From: Limnohabitans curvus
GTDB lineage: Bacteria; Pseudomonadota; Gammaproteobacteria; Burkholderiales; Burkholderiaceae_C
Length of the DNA: 64,000 nt
Assembly (NCBI RefSeq): GCF_003063475.1
Contig: NZ_NESP01000001.1
Location: forward strand, 1,426,001 to 1,490,000
Direction of reading: 5' to 3'
Shown in pieces: positions 8,683 to 17,383 of this stretch. The notes under the pieces are model-generated. The model did not search any database. It was not told the origin of the DNA and saw only the letters and a program-made list of their open reading frames with translations. Both the position numbers and the translations under genes were made by a program. How positions within the stretch are numbered: the first letter of the stretch is position 1; every line of letters begins with the position of its first letter.

Positions 8683-11013
8683 ATGGCGACTACCCGTTCG
8701 CGGCTCAACCGACGCCGCTTGTCTTTACCTGCGCCTCGCACCACACGCGTGCAAGCCACGCCGTCTTCCAAACTGTTGCCCTTGGGTGCCATGTTGTTGG
8801 CCGCCAGTTTTGCAAGCACTCTCCGTGCGCAAACTGAAAACACACTCAGCACCGTCACCGTGCGCGAAAAGGCCGAAGTGGCTGAAGGCAAAGACAGCCT
8901 ACGCGCGACAGAAACCCGCATTGGCAAAGGCCAACAAAAGCTGCGCGACATTCCGCAATCCATCACCGTGGTAACCGAACGCATGATGGATGACCGCAAT
9001 TTGGACACCGTCAAAGACGCGCTCAAGCAAACCGCGGGCATCACCTTTCAAGCGGCCGAAGGCGGCGAAGAAGACATCCGCTTGCGCGGCTTTGCACTCT
9101 CCACCACCGGCGATATTTTTGTAGACGGCATTCGCGACCCCGCGTTTTACGACCGCGACACCTTCAACCTCGACCGCGTGGAACTCTTGCGCGGCTCGGC
9201 CTCCATGTTGTTTGGCCGCGGCTCCACAGGGGGTGCCGTCAACATGGTCAACAAAGTGCCGCGCTTGATGGACGAAAACCAAATCGACGTGACCGTGGGC
9301 AGCCACAACCACCGCCGCGTGGTGGGTGACTTCAACCAACAAACCGGCGAGAGCTCGGCCTTGCGCGTGAGCGCCATGAAGACCACCGCCGACAACAACG
9401 GCGCGGGCAGCAGCATTGACAAACAAGGCATCGCTGGCAGCTACCGCTGGGGCATTGGCGAGCGCGACGAATTCACCGCCAGCCTGTACCGCTTAGAAAA
9501 CAACAACGGCATCAATTACGGCATGCCGTGGATCAAACCCACCAGCACCAGCCTTGCCAGCGCCACCACCTTGCTGCCAGTGAGCCCCACGAGCAATTAC
9601 GGAATGGCCAGCGACTACAACGATGGCACCGCCACCTACGCCACGCTCGCACACACGCACCGTTTTGATGGTGAGACCGAACTCACCACCCGTGTGCGCC
9701 GCGGTGCTTACACGCGCGACCAACGCGCCAGCACCATTCGCTTGACCGCTGGCGAAGACTTATCCAACTTCAGCTCCATCACCGAACTCACACGCGGCAC
9801 GCAAAACAAAATTCAAAACTTGGACTCGGTGTATATCCAAAGCGACTTGAGCGCCAAGTTCAACGCCCTCGGCATGAGGCATGAGTTGCTCAGCGGCGTG
9901 GACATTGCGCAAGAGAAAAAAGTGGTTTACGGCATTCCGAGCTATGGCGTCACCGGCACCAACGCCACGCTTTACGGCAACACCTATCTCGGTTCGTTCG
10001 GTCTTTTAAAACCCAGCACATACGTTGGCACAGCCAACGACGGCGCGAGCGTGAACGAGAGCATTCGCCCACCATTCGAAACCAACAACTACACCTCCAC
10101 CGCTTGGGGTGTTTACGCGCAAGACTTGGTGCAAATCGCCAACCACTGGAAACTTTTAGGTGGCCTGCGTTACGACAGCCTGAATGGCAGCTACAACACC
10201 AACAACTACAGCTACTCCGGCAATGCCACCACTGCAGGTAACTTTAGCCAAACAGGCGTCACCAACTACAAAATGAACGTCGGCGAATGGAGCAAGCGCG
10301 TGGGCGCCTTGTTCCAACCCAACGAACGCGAGTCGTACCACTTCTCTGCGGCCACCTCGTTCAACACGTCGGGCGATGCCTACTCCTTGGGTGCGAGCAA
10401 TGCCGATGTGCCACCCGAACAAAGCATCAACTTAGAGCTGGGTGCCAAGATTGATTCGGCCGATAAAAACTTCACCACACGCTACGCGCTGTTTCGCTCC
10501 ACCAAACTCCACGAGCGCAACACCGACCCCTTGGTCGACGTGGCCGTGTTGTCGGGCAAGCGCCACGCCACAGGCTTAGAGCTTGACTTCACAGGTCGCA
10601 TCACGCCACGATGGGAAGCGTATGGCTCGTTCATGTGGATTCCAGATGCACGCATTGACGAAGCCTACAAGTCGCCCACCGGCAGCGACAACGAGCGCAC
10701 CGGCGCACGCCCCTCGCTCACACCGCGTATCAGCGCCACGTTGTGGAACACCTACCAAATCAACGGCCAATGGCGTGTGGGCGCAGGCCTGAACCACCGT
10801 GGCGCACAAACGCCCAACCGCAACCCCGGCTGGGAAGCGCCTGCCTTCACCACAGCCGACGTGATGGCCGAGTACCGCGTGGACGAGCAGCTCACCTTCA
10901 AAGGCAATGTGAGCAACCTCACCAACAAGCGCTACGCCGACCAGCTCTACAGCGGCCACTACGTGCCGGGTGCGGGACGCTTGGTGCAGGTGACGGGCTC
11001 TTACAAGTTTTGA
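8683..11013 (+). CDS. fiu: TonB-dependent siderophore receptor, Fiu/PiuA-like
   Basis: An outer-membrane receptor of 776 residues that imports ferric siderophores, probably catecholates. It has a long N-terminal signal region (the cleavage site near LRAQT at about residue 48), a plug domain at about 75-190 with [30 protein letters not shown] and [22 protein letters not shown], and a 22-strand barrel ending in GSYKF with the terminal aromatic residue. The next gene encodes PiuC, the usual partner of Fiu/PiuA receptors, and the TonB-ExbBD energiser follows. ATG at 8683 lies after a GGAG motif. The specific siderophore is not known. No Fur box is obvious upstream. Confidence 0.9.
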   Translation: MATTRSRLNRRRLSLPAPRTTRVQATPSSKLLPLGAMLLAASFASTLRAQTENTLSTVTVREKAEVAEGKDSLRATETRIGKGQQKLRDIPQSITVVTERMMDDRNLDTVKDALKQTAGITFQAAEGGEEDIRLRGFALSTTGDIFVDGIRDPAFYDRDTFNLDRVELLRGSASMLFGRGSTGGAVNMVNKVPRLMDENQIDVTVGSHNHRRVVGDFNQQTGESSALRVSAMKTTADNNGAGSSIDKQGIAGSYRWGIGERDEFTASLYRLENNNGINYGMPWIKPTSTSLASATTLLPVSPTSNYGMASDYNDGTATYATLAHTHRFDGETELTTRVRRGAYTRDQRASTIRLTAGEDLSNFSSITELTRGTQNKIQNLDSVYIQSDLSAKFNALGMRHELLSGVDIAQEKKVVYGIPSYGVTGTNATLYGNTYLGSFGLLKPSTYVGTANDGASVNESIRPPFETNNYTSTAWGVYAQDLVQIANHWKLLGGLRYDSLNGSYNTNNYSYSGNATTAGNFSQTGVTNYKMNVGEWSKRVGALFQPNERESYHFSAATSFNTSGDAYSLGASNADVPPEQSINLELGAKIDSADKNFTTRYALFRSTKLHERNTDPLVDVAVLSGKRHATGLELDFTGRITPRWEAYGSFMWIPDARIDEAYKSPTGSDNERTGARPSLTPRISATLWNTYQINGQWRVGAGLNHRGAQTPNRNPGWEAPAFTTADVMAEYRVDEQLTFKGNVSNLTNKRYADQLYSGHYVPGAGRLVQVTGSYKF

Positions 11014-11024
11014 CAGGAGACACC

Positions 11025-11075
11025 ATGACACCGCTTTCAACACGCCCCATGTCATCGGGTCGAGCATGCTGCTGA
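11025..11075 (+). CDS. Short leader ORF overlapping the piuC start
   Basis: ATG at 11025 follows the strong AGGAGA ribosome-binding site just after the receptor stop and encodes only 16 residues ([16 protein letters not shown]). Its stop lies inside the first codons of piuC in another frame. piuC itself lacks a good ribosome-binding site, so this ORF may deliver ribosomes to the piuC start by translational coupling. It may instead be a relic of an earlier start. Whether the peptide is made is unknown. Confidence 0.45.
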   Translation: MTPLSTRPMSSGRACC

Positions 11076-11746
11076 CCCTGCCCAATTTGTTGTCCGCAGA
11101 AGAGCTGAGCCAAGCCCGCGCTTGGCTCAAAGATGCGCCTTGGGAGCCGGGCCTTGGCACGGCAGGTCGGCAAGCGGCGATGGTGAAACACAACGAGCAA
11201 TTGCCACAGACTTGTGATGCAGCGGTGAACATTCGAGAGATGGTGCTCAAGGCACTCAACGCCAACCCCACCTTCTTCTCGGCCACGCTGCCCAAGAAAA
11301 TTTACACACCGCGCATCAACCGCTATGCGGGTGACAGCAATTACTTTGGCAAACACATCGACGGTTCGATCCGCATGCTGAGCCACGAAAAACGCGTGCG
11401 CACTGACATTTCATGCACGGTGTTTTTGAGCGACCCCGACACTTACGACGGCGGCGAGCTGACCATTGCCGACACCTACGGCGAACAAAGCATCAAGCTG
11501 CCCGCAGGCAGCATCGTCATCTACCCGGGCACCAGCTTGCACGAAGTCAAACCCGTCACACGCGGCGAACGTTTGGCTTGCTTCTTTTGGATTGAAAGTT
11601 TGGTGCGCAGCGACGAACAACGCCGCTTGCTGTACGAACTCGACATGAGCATCTTGAGCTTGCGTGACCAATATGGCGAACTGCCAGAGGCCGTGACACA
11701 AACCGGCGTCTATCACAACCTCTTGCGCATGTGGGCAGACACCTGA
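11066..11746 (+). CDS. piuC: PKHD-type Fe(II)/2-oxoglutarate dioxygenase PiuC/YbiX
   Basis: A 226-residue non-haem iron hydroxylase. The iron-binding triad is visible as H97-x-D99 in GKHIDGS and H159 in SLHEVKPV, with the 2-oxoglutarate-binding Arg in TRGERLAC. The N-terminus ([14 protein letters not shown]) and C-terminus ([23 protein letters not shown]) match E. coli YbiX along the whole length. Family members are encoded next to catecholate siderophore receptors and are iron-regulated; the true substrate is not settled. The start at 11066 matches the family start. The stop overlaps the tonB ATG (TGATG). Confidence 0.93.
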   Translation: MLLTLPNLLSAEELSQARAWLKDAPWEPGLGTAGRQAAMVKHNEQLPQTCDAAVNIREMVLKALNANPTFFSATLPKKIYTPRINRYAGDSNYFGKHIDGSIRMLSHEKRVRTDISCTVFLSDPDTYDGGELTIADTYGEQSIKLPAGSIVIYPGTSLHEVKPVTRGERLACFFWIESLVRSDEQRRLLYELDMSILSLRDQYGELPEAVTQTGVYHNLLRMWADT

Positions 11747-12411
11747 TGCTGCAATTCACTTACGCGCCATCACACGCAGAGCGACCACGCACAGCCCCCA
11801 CCGTGGTGCTATGTGTGTTGGCGCTGCATGTGTTGGCCATTGGCAATTTGCTGTTGTCGCCAAGCACCACCGACATCGACAACCAACACAGCATCGCCAT
11901 GGAAATGGTGCTGGCTCCGGTCAGCAACACAGCAACAAAAGCACAGACGACAGTCACGCCCACGGCCGCGCCGACAACACCCAGCACGCCTGCCGTTGCC
12001 GCACCTTCGCTTGCATCTGCGCTGGCCACACGCAACGCGGAGGCCTTGGCTGCATCCTCAGCTACTAACGCCAACGCCACACCAGCAGCGACACCCGCAC
12101 AAACAGGCAAATCACAAGGCACCCCCGCCTTCAGCCTACCCAGCAGCGAAGCACATGGCTTGAACAACCCCAAGCCCGCTTACCCACGTATGAGCCGTCG
12201 CTTGAACGAACAAGGGCAAGTGTTGATTCGCGTCTTTGTAGCGGCCGATGGCTCAGCACAGCAAGGCGAGGTCAAAACCAGCAGCGGTTATGACCGCCTC
12301 GACCAAGAGGCCTTGCGCACCGTACTGCGCTGGCGGTTTGTGCCGGGTCAACGCTTGGGCACGCCCGAGGCCATGTGGTTCAACGTCCCCGTTAATTTTG
12401 TTTTGGAATAA
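11746..12411 (+). CDS. tonB: Energy transducer TonB
   Basis: A 221-residue inner-membrane protein that spans the periplasm and transmits proton-motive force to outer-membrane receptors. There is one signal-anchor helix at about 18-36, then an Ala/Pro/Thr-rich spacer at about 60-125, shorter on Pro-Lys repeats than E. coli TonB. The C-terminal TonB domain at about 135-221 has NPKPAYPRMSRRLNEQGQVLIRV and a YDRLDQEALRTVLRWRFVPG ending. It overlaps the piuC stop by one base and exbB follows after 15 bases, so the three form an operon and TonB presumably serves the receptor encoded upstream. Confidence 0.93.
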   Translation: MLQFTYAPSHAERPRTAPTVVLCVLALHVLAIGNLLLSPSTTDIDNQHSIAMEMVLAPVSNTATKAQTTVTPTAAPTTPSTPAVAAPSLASALATRNAEALAASSATNANATPAATPAQTGKSQGTPAFSLPSSEAHGLNNPKPAYPRMSRRLNEQGQVLIRVFVAADGSAQQGEVKTSSGYDRLDQEALRTVLRWRFVPGQRLGTPEAMWFNVPVNFVLE

Positions 12412-12426
12412 CTTTTGGAAACTGTC

Positions 12427-13137
12427 ATGGAAAACCAAGCCGGCATTTTGAATTTTTGGCAACAAGGTGACGCCATCACCCACATCGTGGCGCTGCTGTT
12501 GATCGGCATGTCTGTGTTGTCGTGGGTGGTCATCGTCATGAAGGCGCTCGACATCGTGCGCTTGAAACGCATGGCGCAACACGTCGAATCGTTTTGGCAC
12601 AGCAGCAACTTAGACGAAGGCTTGGCCGCACTCGATGGCGCCACACCACACGCCGCCAACACCAACCCGTTTTACAGCTTGGCCAAGCAAGGCCACGAGG
12701 CATCGGCCCACCACCGCGCCACGCAAGAACAACTGCACGACAGCTTGGACGTGAGCGATTGGGTCACACGCAGTTTGCGCAACGCGATTGACGACTCCAC
12801 CGCGCGCTTGCAAGCAGGCTTGGCCGTGTTGGCATCCATTGGCTCCACCGCACCGTTCGTGGGTTTGTTCGGCACGGTGTGGGGCATTTATCACGCACTC
12901 ATCAGCATGGGTGCCTCGGGCCAAGTGGGCATGGACCACGTGGCGGGCCCGATTGGCGAAGCCCTCATCATGACGGCGTTAGGCTTGGTGGTGGCCGTGC
13001 CTGCGGTGCTGGGCTACAACGCCTTGGTGCGTGGCAACAAATTCATCTTGGGCCAACTCAACCGCTTCGCACACGACTTGCACGCCTTTTTGGTCACAGG
13101 CGCTCGCGTCGGCCAGCGCAACCACGCAGGCGTTTGA
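12427..13137 (+). CDS. exbB: Biopolymer transport protein ExbB (MotA/TolQ/ExbB family)
   Basis: A 236-residue proton-channel subunit of the TonB-ExbB-ExbD motor. A first membrane helix lies at about 15-37. A cytoplasmic region follows, then the hallmark pair of helices at about 130-210 with STAPFVGLFGTVWGIYHAL and GPIGEALIMTALGLVVAVPAVLGYN. TolQ is an alternative, but the tonB neighbour supports ExbB. ATG at 12427 is used rather than the in-frame TTG at 12415. exbD starts three bases after the stop. Confidence 0.93.
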   Translation: MENQAGILNFWQQGDAITHIVALLLIGMSVLSWVVIVMKALDIVRLKRMAQHVESFWHSSNLDEGLAALDGATPHAANTNPFYSLAKQGHEASAHHRATQEQLHDSLDVSDWVTRSLRNAIDDSTARLQAGLAVLASIGSTAPFVGLFGTVWGIYHALISMGASGQVGMDHVAGPIGEALIMTALGLVVAVPAVLGYNALVRGNKFILGQLNRFAHDLHAFLVTGARVGQRNHAGV

Positions 13138-13139
13138 GC

Positions 13140-13547
13140 ATGTCGTTCTTACCCGCCCAAGACGATGACGAGGTGATGACCGAAATCAACATGACACCGT
13201 TGATTGACGTGATGCTGGTGTTGTTGGTGGTGTTCATCTTGGCCGTGCCTGCCATTCACAGCGCCATTCCCTTGGTGCTGCCGCGCGCCAGCAGTGCGGC
13301 GCCACAACAACCCGCCGAACCCGTGCGCCTCGACATTGACGCCCAAGGCCACACCTATTGGAATGGCAAACCGGTCGAAGACGACGCACTCAAAGCCCAA
13401 GCCCAACAAGCCGCCACGCTTGACCCGCAACCCGTGGTACGCCTGAGTGGCGACCGTGCCGTGCCCTATGAACGCGTGCTGCAAACGCTCAGCACCTTAC
13501 AAGGCGCGGGGTTGGCCAAGGTCAATTTCATCGCCCAAAAGCCTTGA
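13140..13547 (+). CDS. exbD: Biopolymer transport protein ExbD
   Basis: A 135-residue motor subunit with one N-terminal membrane helix. The conserved proton-carrying Asp is in MTPLIDVMLVLLVVF, at about residue 22-24, and the periplasmic domain ends in VNFIAQ. The leading MTEINMTPLIDV motif is diagnostic of the ExbD/TolR family. It follows exbB after three bases and its stop overlaps the TTG proposed for hemP. It works with ExbB and TonB to energise siderophore uptake. Confidence 0.93.
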   Translation: MSFLPAQDDDEVMTEINMTPLIDVMLVLLVVFILAVPAIHSAIPLVLPRASSAAPQQPAEPVRLDIDAQGHTYWNGKPVEDDALKAQAQQAATLDPQPVVRLSGDRAVPYERVLQTLSTLQGAGLAKVNFIAQKP

Positions 13548-13777
13548 GCACTCGCCCGCCCACATCGGCCTCAATAGCCACGTCAGCCACGTCAGCCACG
13601 TCAGCCACGCAGCCTGCGCCAAGCCCAGCGCCCACCACCGCGACTGGGTGCGTGGGGCCACTACGCGTGGACAGCGCAGCGTTGATGGACGGCCAACGCG
13701 TGCTGGAAATCGTGCATTTGGGCGAGGTCTATCGGCTACAAACCACGCGTTTTGGCAAGTTAATTTTGACCAAGTGA
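13544..13777 (+). CDS. hemP: Hemin-uptake protein HemP family
   Basis: A small 77-residue protein. Its last ~37 residues (RVDSAALMDGQRVLEIVHLGEVYRL then TTRFGKLILTK) match the HemP family, found in iron and haem uptake operons. The family's role is not firmly established; in some Burkholderiales it regulates haem-uptake genes. The proposed TTG at 13544 overlaps the exbD stop (TTGA). In-frame GTG codons further down could also be the start, since the first 35 residues are Ala/Thr/Ser-rich low complexity encoded partly by a 9-base tandem repeat. It closes the receptor-piuC-tonB-exbBD run. Confidence 0.8.
   Translation: MSTRPPTSASIATSATSATSATQPAPSPAPTTATGCVGPLRVDSAALMDGQRVLEIVHLGEVYRLQTTRFGKLILTK
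13577..13609 (+). repeat. Tandem 9-base repeat inside hemP
   Basis: Unit GCCACGTCA occurs three times perfectly and a fourth time partly. As 9 is a multiple of 3, copy-number change keeps the hemP frame and only changes the number of Ala-Thr-Ser units. Confidence 0.85.
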
Positions 13778-13804
13778 TGACGCAAGGACGGCACCGCACA
13801 AGGC

Positions 13805-13829
13805 TGTCTCAATCGGCCTCATTGAGACA
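13805..13829. repeat. Inverted repeat between hemP and ahpC
   Basis: Perfect 9-base arms TGTCTCAAT/ATTGAGACA with a seven-base loop. It may terminate the iron operon, but no T-run follows. Confidence 0.55.
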
Positions 13830-13855
13830 AACAATCACCGACACAGAAAATCTTG

Positions 13856-13894
13856 ACTATCATTCACGTCAATGAGTTTTGCTCATTCGATAGT
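13856..13894. promoter_or_regulatory. Nested inverted repeats in the ahpC promoter region
   Basis: ACTATC at 13856 and GATAGT at 13889 enclose a second pair, AATGAG/CTCATT (13871-13887). The ATAG/CTAT elements recall OxyR half sites, and ahpC genes are classic OxyR targets, but the spacing is not the canonical four ATAG/CTAT elements. A -35-like TTGACT begins at 13854. Confidence 0.4.
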
Positions 13895-13921
13895 TTTTAA
13901 CAACCACACAAAGGAAACCAC

Positions 13922-14485
13922 ATGTCTTTGATCAACACACAAGTTCAGCCTTTCAAAAACCAAGCCTTCCACAACGGCAAGTTCATCGAAGTGACCGAAG
14001 CCAGCCTCAAAGGCAAGTGGAACGTGTTCATCTTCATGCCAGCCGCTTTCACCTTCAACTGCCCCACAGAAATCGAAGACGCTGCTGACAACTACGCTGC
14101 TTTCCAAAAAGCCGGCGCTGAGGTGTACATCATCACCACCGACACCCACTTCTCACACAAAGTGTGGCACGAGACTTCTCCAGCAGTGGGCAAAGCCAAG
14201 TTCCCATTGGTGGGCGACCCCACACACAAATTGACACGCGCTTTTGGCGTGCACATCGAAGAAGACGGCCTGGCTTTGCGCGGCACTTTCGTGATCAACC
14301 CAGAAGGCATGATCAAGACCATGGAAGTCCATTCCAACGAAATCGCGCGTGACGTGTCTGAAACACTGCGTAAGTTGACTGCTGCTCAGTACACGGCCGC
14401 CAACCCAGGCCAAGTGTGCCCAGCGAAGTGGAAAGAAGGCGCGAAGACTTTGGCGCCTTCCATCGACTTGGTCGGCAAGATCTAA
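13922..14485 (+). CDS. ahpC: Alkyl hydroperoxide reductase subunit C (2-Cys peroxiredoxin)
   Basis: A 187-residue typical 2-Cys peroxiredoxin that reduces H2O2, organic peroxides and peroxynitrite. The peroxidatic Cys is C47 in FTFNCPTE and the resolving Cys is C166 in PGQVCPAKW, both intact. The full length matches E. coli AhpC. ATG at 13922 follows AAAGGAAACCAC. AhpF, its electron donor, lies 193 bases downstream, separated by a hairpin that may let ahpC be made in excess. Confidence 0.97.
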   Translation: MSLINTQVQPFKNQAFHNGKFIEVTEASLKGKWNVFIFMPAAFTFNCPTEIEDAADNYAAFQKAGAEVYIITTDTHFSHKVWHETSPAVGKAKFPLVGDPTHKLTRAFGVHIEEDGLALRGTFVINPEGMIKTMEVHSNEIARDVSETLRKLTAAQYTAANPGQVCPAKWKEGAKTLAPSIDLVGKI

Positions 14486-14498
14486 TTTTTGCCACCGC

Positions 14499-14521
14499 GT
14501 GGTCCTGCGCAGCAGGGCCAC
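14499..14521 (+). terminator. Possible attenuating hairpin between ahpC and ahpF
   Basis: A 10-bp stem GTGGTCCTGC/GCAGGGCCAC with one G-U pair and a three-base loop lies 14 bases after the ahpC stop. No T-run follows, so it may stabilise the ahpC 3' end rather than terminate fully. Nothing else was recognised in the 193-base gap apart from the GGAGA site for ahpF. Confidence 0.45.
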
Positions 14522-14678
14522 TTCGGTCTCACAGCCTGCTCACCCAGGACGCTGACCGCAGCGCATGGCCTCAACCCCGTGCGCTGTACTCAGCGAATTC
14601 CCCAACCTTTTGAACCCACCAGGTCAGCGCCAAAAGTGCTTGGCCTAGGTTTTCTGCACCCCGAAACAGGAGAACACC

Positions 14679-16244
14679 ATGCTCGACGACGCACTCAAAT
14701 CACAACTTCAACAATACCTTGGCATGCTGCGCCAGCCCATCCGCTTGATCGCCTCACTTGACGACAGCGAAACCGGCAAAGACATGCACGAGCTGCTCAA
14801 CACCATCGTGGGCCTGTCAGACAAAGTCACACTCGACACCTCGGGCACCGATGCACGCAAGCCTTCCTTCGTGGTGGCACGTGAGAACGAAGCCCAAGGC
14901 GTGCGCTTTGCAGGCTTGCCTCTCGGCCACGAGTTCACCTCGTTGGTATTGGCGCTGTTGTGGACCGGCGGCCACCCACCCAAGGTGGAACAAGACGTGA
15001 TCGACAGCATCAAGGCCCTTCATTCTGCGGATGGTGGCGACTTCAACTTTGAGGTCTACATGTCCCTGAGCTGCCACAACTGCCCAGACGTGGTGCAAGC
15101 GCTCTCGCTCATGGCCATCGTCAACCCCAAGGTCAAGACCGTGGTGATCGAAGGCGGCGCATTCCAGAAAGAAGTGGAAGAGCGCCAAATCATGGCGGTG
15201 CCCATGGTGTTCTTAAACGGCCAAGTGTTCGGCTCTGGTCGCATGAGCGTGGAAGAAATCGTGGCCAAGCTCGACACAGGCGCCGCAGCCCGCGACGCGG
15301 TGAAGATGAGCGAAAAAGCCCCTTACGACGTGTTGATCGTGGGCGGTGGCCCAGCCGGTGCGGCCGCCGCTGTGTATGCCGCCCGCAAAGGCATCCGCGT
15401 GGGCATTGCGGCTGAGCGCTTCGGCGGTCAGCTGAACGACACCATGTCGATTGAGAACTACATCTCGGTGTTAGAGACCAACGGCCCCAAACTCGCCGCT
15501 GACCTCGAAGCCCAAGTGCAGCACTACGGCGTAGAAATCATGGCGATGCAACGCGCCAGCAAAATTGTGTCTGCCGAACAAACGGGCGGCATGACCGAGG
15601 TGCACTTAGAAAACGGCGGCGTGCTCAAAGCCAAGAGCGTCATCTTGTCCACCGGCGCACGTTGGCGCAATGTGAACGTGCCCGGCGAAGCCGAGTACAA
15701 AAACAAAGGCGTGGCCTATTGCCCGCATTGCGACGGCCCCTTGTTCAAAGGCAAGCGCGTGTCGGTGATCGGCGGCGGCAACTCTGGCGTGGAAGCCGCG
15801 ATTGATTTAGCAGGCATCGTCGAACACGTGACGCTGATTGAATTTGCCGACCAGCTCAAAGCCGATGCCGTGTTGGTCAACAAGCTCAAGAGCTTGCCCA
15901 ACGTGACCATCCATGCCAATGCCCAAACCACCGAAATCACCGGCGAAAGCGGCAAGGTCAATGGCCTGAGCTACAAAGACCGCGCCACGGATGTGGTGCA
16001 TCACATTGAGTTGGAAGGTGTGTTCGTGCAAATCGGCTTGGTGCCCAACACCGAGTTCTTGAAAGGCACGTTGGAGCTGAGCAAGTTTGGCGAAATCGTG
16101 GTGGACGCCAAAGGCCACACCAGCATGCCCGGCGTGTTTGCTGCGGGTGACTGCACCACCGTGCCCTACAAGCAAATCATCATTGCGGCAGGTGAAGGGG
16201 CCAAAGCGGCGTTGTCAGCGTTTGACCACTTGATTCGCAACTGA
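14679..16244 (+). CDS. ahpF: Alkyl hydroperoxide reductase subunit F
   Basis: A 521-residue flavoprotein disulfide reductase that passes electrons from NADH to AhpC. The N-terminal double thioredoxin-like domain has its redox pair C132/C135 in SCHNC. The thioredoxin-reductase-like body has the FAD motif [10 protein letters not shown], the active pair C348/C351 in YCPHCDGP, the NAD motif [10 protein letters not shown] and a C-terminal FAD segment [16 protein letters not shown]. Length equals E. coli AhpF. It is expressed from downstream of ahpC, with GGAGA six bases before ATG. Confidence 0.97.
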   Translation: MLDDALKSQLQQYLGMLRQPIRLIASLDDSETGKDMHELLNTIVGLSDKVTLDTSGTDARKPSFVVARENEAQGVRFAGLPLGHEFTSLVLALLWTGGHPPKVEQDVIDSIKALHSADGGDFNFEVYMSLSCHNCPDVVQALSLMAIVNPKVKTVVIEGGAFQKEVEERQIMAVPMVFLNGQVFGSGRMSVEEIVAKLDTGAAARDAVKMSEKAPYDVLIVGGGPAGAAAAVYAARKGIRVGIAAERFGGQLNDTMSIENYISVLETNGPKLAADLEAQVQHYGVEIMAMQRASKIVSAEQTGGMTEVHLENGGVLKAKSVILSTGARWRNVNVPGEAEYKNKGVAYCPHCDGPLFKGKRVSVIGGGNSGVEAAIDLAGIVEHVTLIEFADQLKADAVLVNKLKSLPNVTIHANAQTTEITGESGKVNGLSYKDRATDVVHHIELEGVFVQIGLVPNTEFLKGTLELSKFGEIVVDAKGHTSMPGVFAAGDCTTVPYKQIIIAAGEGAKAALSAFDHLIRN

Positions 16245-16262
16245 TCGTTGAGACACTTGCTG

Positions 16263-16296
16263 AGCCCAACGTGTGTCTATGCGTTGGGCTTTTTTC
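16263..16296 (+). terminator. Intrinsic terminator after ahpF
   Basis: AGCCCAAC/GTTGGGCT stem with a 12-base loop is followed by a run of six T. Confidence 0.9.
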
Positions 16297-16307
16297 TGAG
16301 CCGCGCG

Positions 16308-16508
16308 TTAGTGCGAAGAGGCCGCAGACGCTGCTGGTTTGATCGTGAGCAGCTCTGGGTCCACTTGGTTGTCAACGCGGTGCGGCTCTTGCACGGGCTT
16401 GGGGCCCAGTCCTAAGAAACGCAAACCACCGTCGTTCCACAACCAAAACAAGAGGTTGATGGCGGCCAAGGCATAGACCACGTTGCGCCAAAAATATTTC
16501 GAGTTCAT
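16308..16508 (-). CDS. Small single-pass membrane protein, resembles the N-terminal part of SPOR-domain proteins
   Basis: A 66-residue protein of unknown function. One hydrophobic helix (VVYALAAINLLFWLWN) is followed by LGLGPKPVQEPHRVDNQVDPELLTI and an Ala/Ser-rich end. The EPxRxxxQ-xPE stretch after a single membrane helix recalls, from memory, SPOR-domain proteins encoded next to birA in Comamonadaceae, but the SPOR domain itself is missing. ATG at 16508 has AAAGG eight bases upstream. Two in-frame GTG codons just before it are less likely. It is the last gene of the SET-birA run on the minus strand. Confidence 0.65.
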   Translation of the reverse strand: MNSKYFWRNVVYALAAINLLFWLWNDGGLRFLGLGPKPVQEPHRVDNQVDPELLTIKPAASAASSH

Positions 16509-16565
16509 AAACACCACCTTTGTTCTTTAAGTTGCGCCGAATTTGCGCGCATGAAGTTGTCCGCG

Positions 16566-17378
16566 TTAAACCGGCCGCACGCTCACCTCTGAGCTACTGA
16601 TGGCCTCTTGGCCTTGTTCGGTGTCCACCAGCATCGCGCCAGCGGCGTCTACGCCCCTTGCCACGCCGTGACGACCATCGCTCAAAGTGACGTTCAAATT
16701 GCGTAATGCGTCACGGGCATTAAAGGCGTTTTGCAATGGCGCAAAGCCCGTGCGTTCAAACGCCAGCAAAGTGGCCAACAAAGGCCCGGCCACCCTCATC
16801 AAGGCCTCGGGTGCGGTGATGCCGTTTTGCAGGTCTTGCAGGCCCAATGGCGCGGTGGACAAGCCCTCGGCCACAGGCGGGGCGATGTTGATGCCCACAC
16901 CGACTACGCAATAACGACCTTGCTCTCGTCCTTGGTCAGCGCTGTAACCCATACCTACGGGCAAGGCTGTTTCAATCAATATGCCCGCCAATTTGCCCCA
17001 GCCTGTCGCCGTCTGGGGGCGCTTCACCCACAAGTCGTTGGGCCACTTCAAGCGCACGCCCAGTTCACCCTGCGGATCTAGGCTGCGCGCCAACGACAAG
17101 CCGACCGCCAAAGACAGGCCCGACCAATCCGCGGGCTTGAGCATGAGGCCCAAGGAGAAGGTCAAGGCATGGCCCACTTCACCGTGCCACGGGCGACCTA
17201 GGCGGCCACGGCCTGCGGTTTGGGTTTCGGCCACCAACAGCACCGGTTCGGTTTGGCCTGCGCGTGCGCGGCGCATCAGCTCGGTGTTGGTGGAATCAAT
17301 CGCTGGCAGCACCTCGACTGTGATGCCTGGTTGCTTGGCAACCAGGGCAAGCCAGAGGTCTTCAGCGGGCCAAATCAT
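16566..17378 (-). CDS. birA: Biotin--[acetyl-CoA-carboxylase] ligase BirA (monofunctional)
   Basis: Attaches biotin to the biotin carboxyl carrier protein of acetyl-CoA carboxylase using ATP. The 270-residue protein has the ligase signature GRGRLGRPW at residues 56-64, the LKWPNDLWV motif, GKLAGILIE and VVGVGINI. It lacks the N-terminal helix-turn-helix found in E. coli BirA (321 residues), so it should be an enzyme without the repressor role. It starts five bases after the SET gene stop and is probably cotranscribed with it. Confidence 0.95.
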   Translation of the reverse strand: MIWPAEDLWLALVAKQPGITVEVLPAIDSTNTELMRRARAGQTEPVLLVAETQTAGRGRLGRPWHGEVGHALTFSLGLMLKPADWSGLSLAVGLSLARSLDPQGELGVRLKWPNDLWVKRPQTATGWGKLAGILIETALPVGMGYSADQGREQGRYCVVGVGINIAPPVAEGLSTAPLGLQDLQNGITAPEALMRVAGPLLATLLAFERTGFAPLQNAFNARDALRNLNVTLSDGRHGVARGVDAAGAMLVDTEQGQEAISSSEVSVRPV

Positions 17379-17383
17379 GAGGC

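Noticed and set aside
13577..13609. Short direct repeats as a CRISPR-like array
   Set aside because: Contiguous 9-base units without spacers inside a coding frame; no cas genes in the window.
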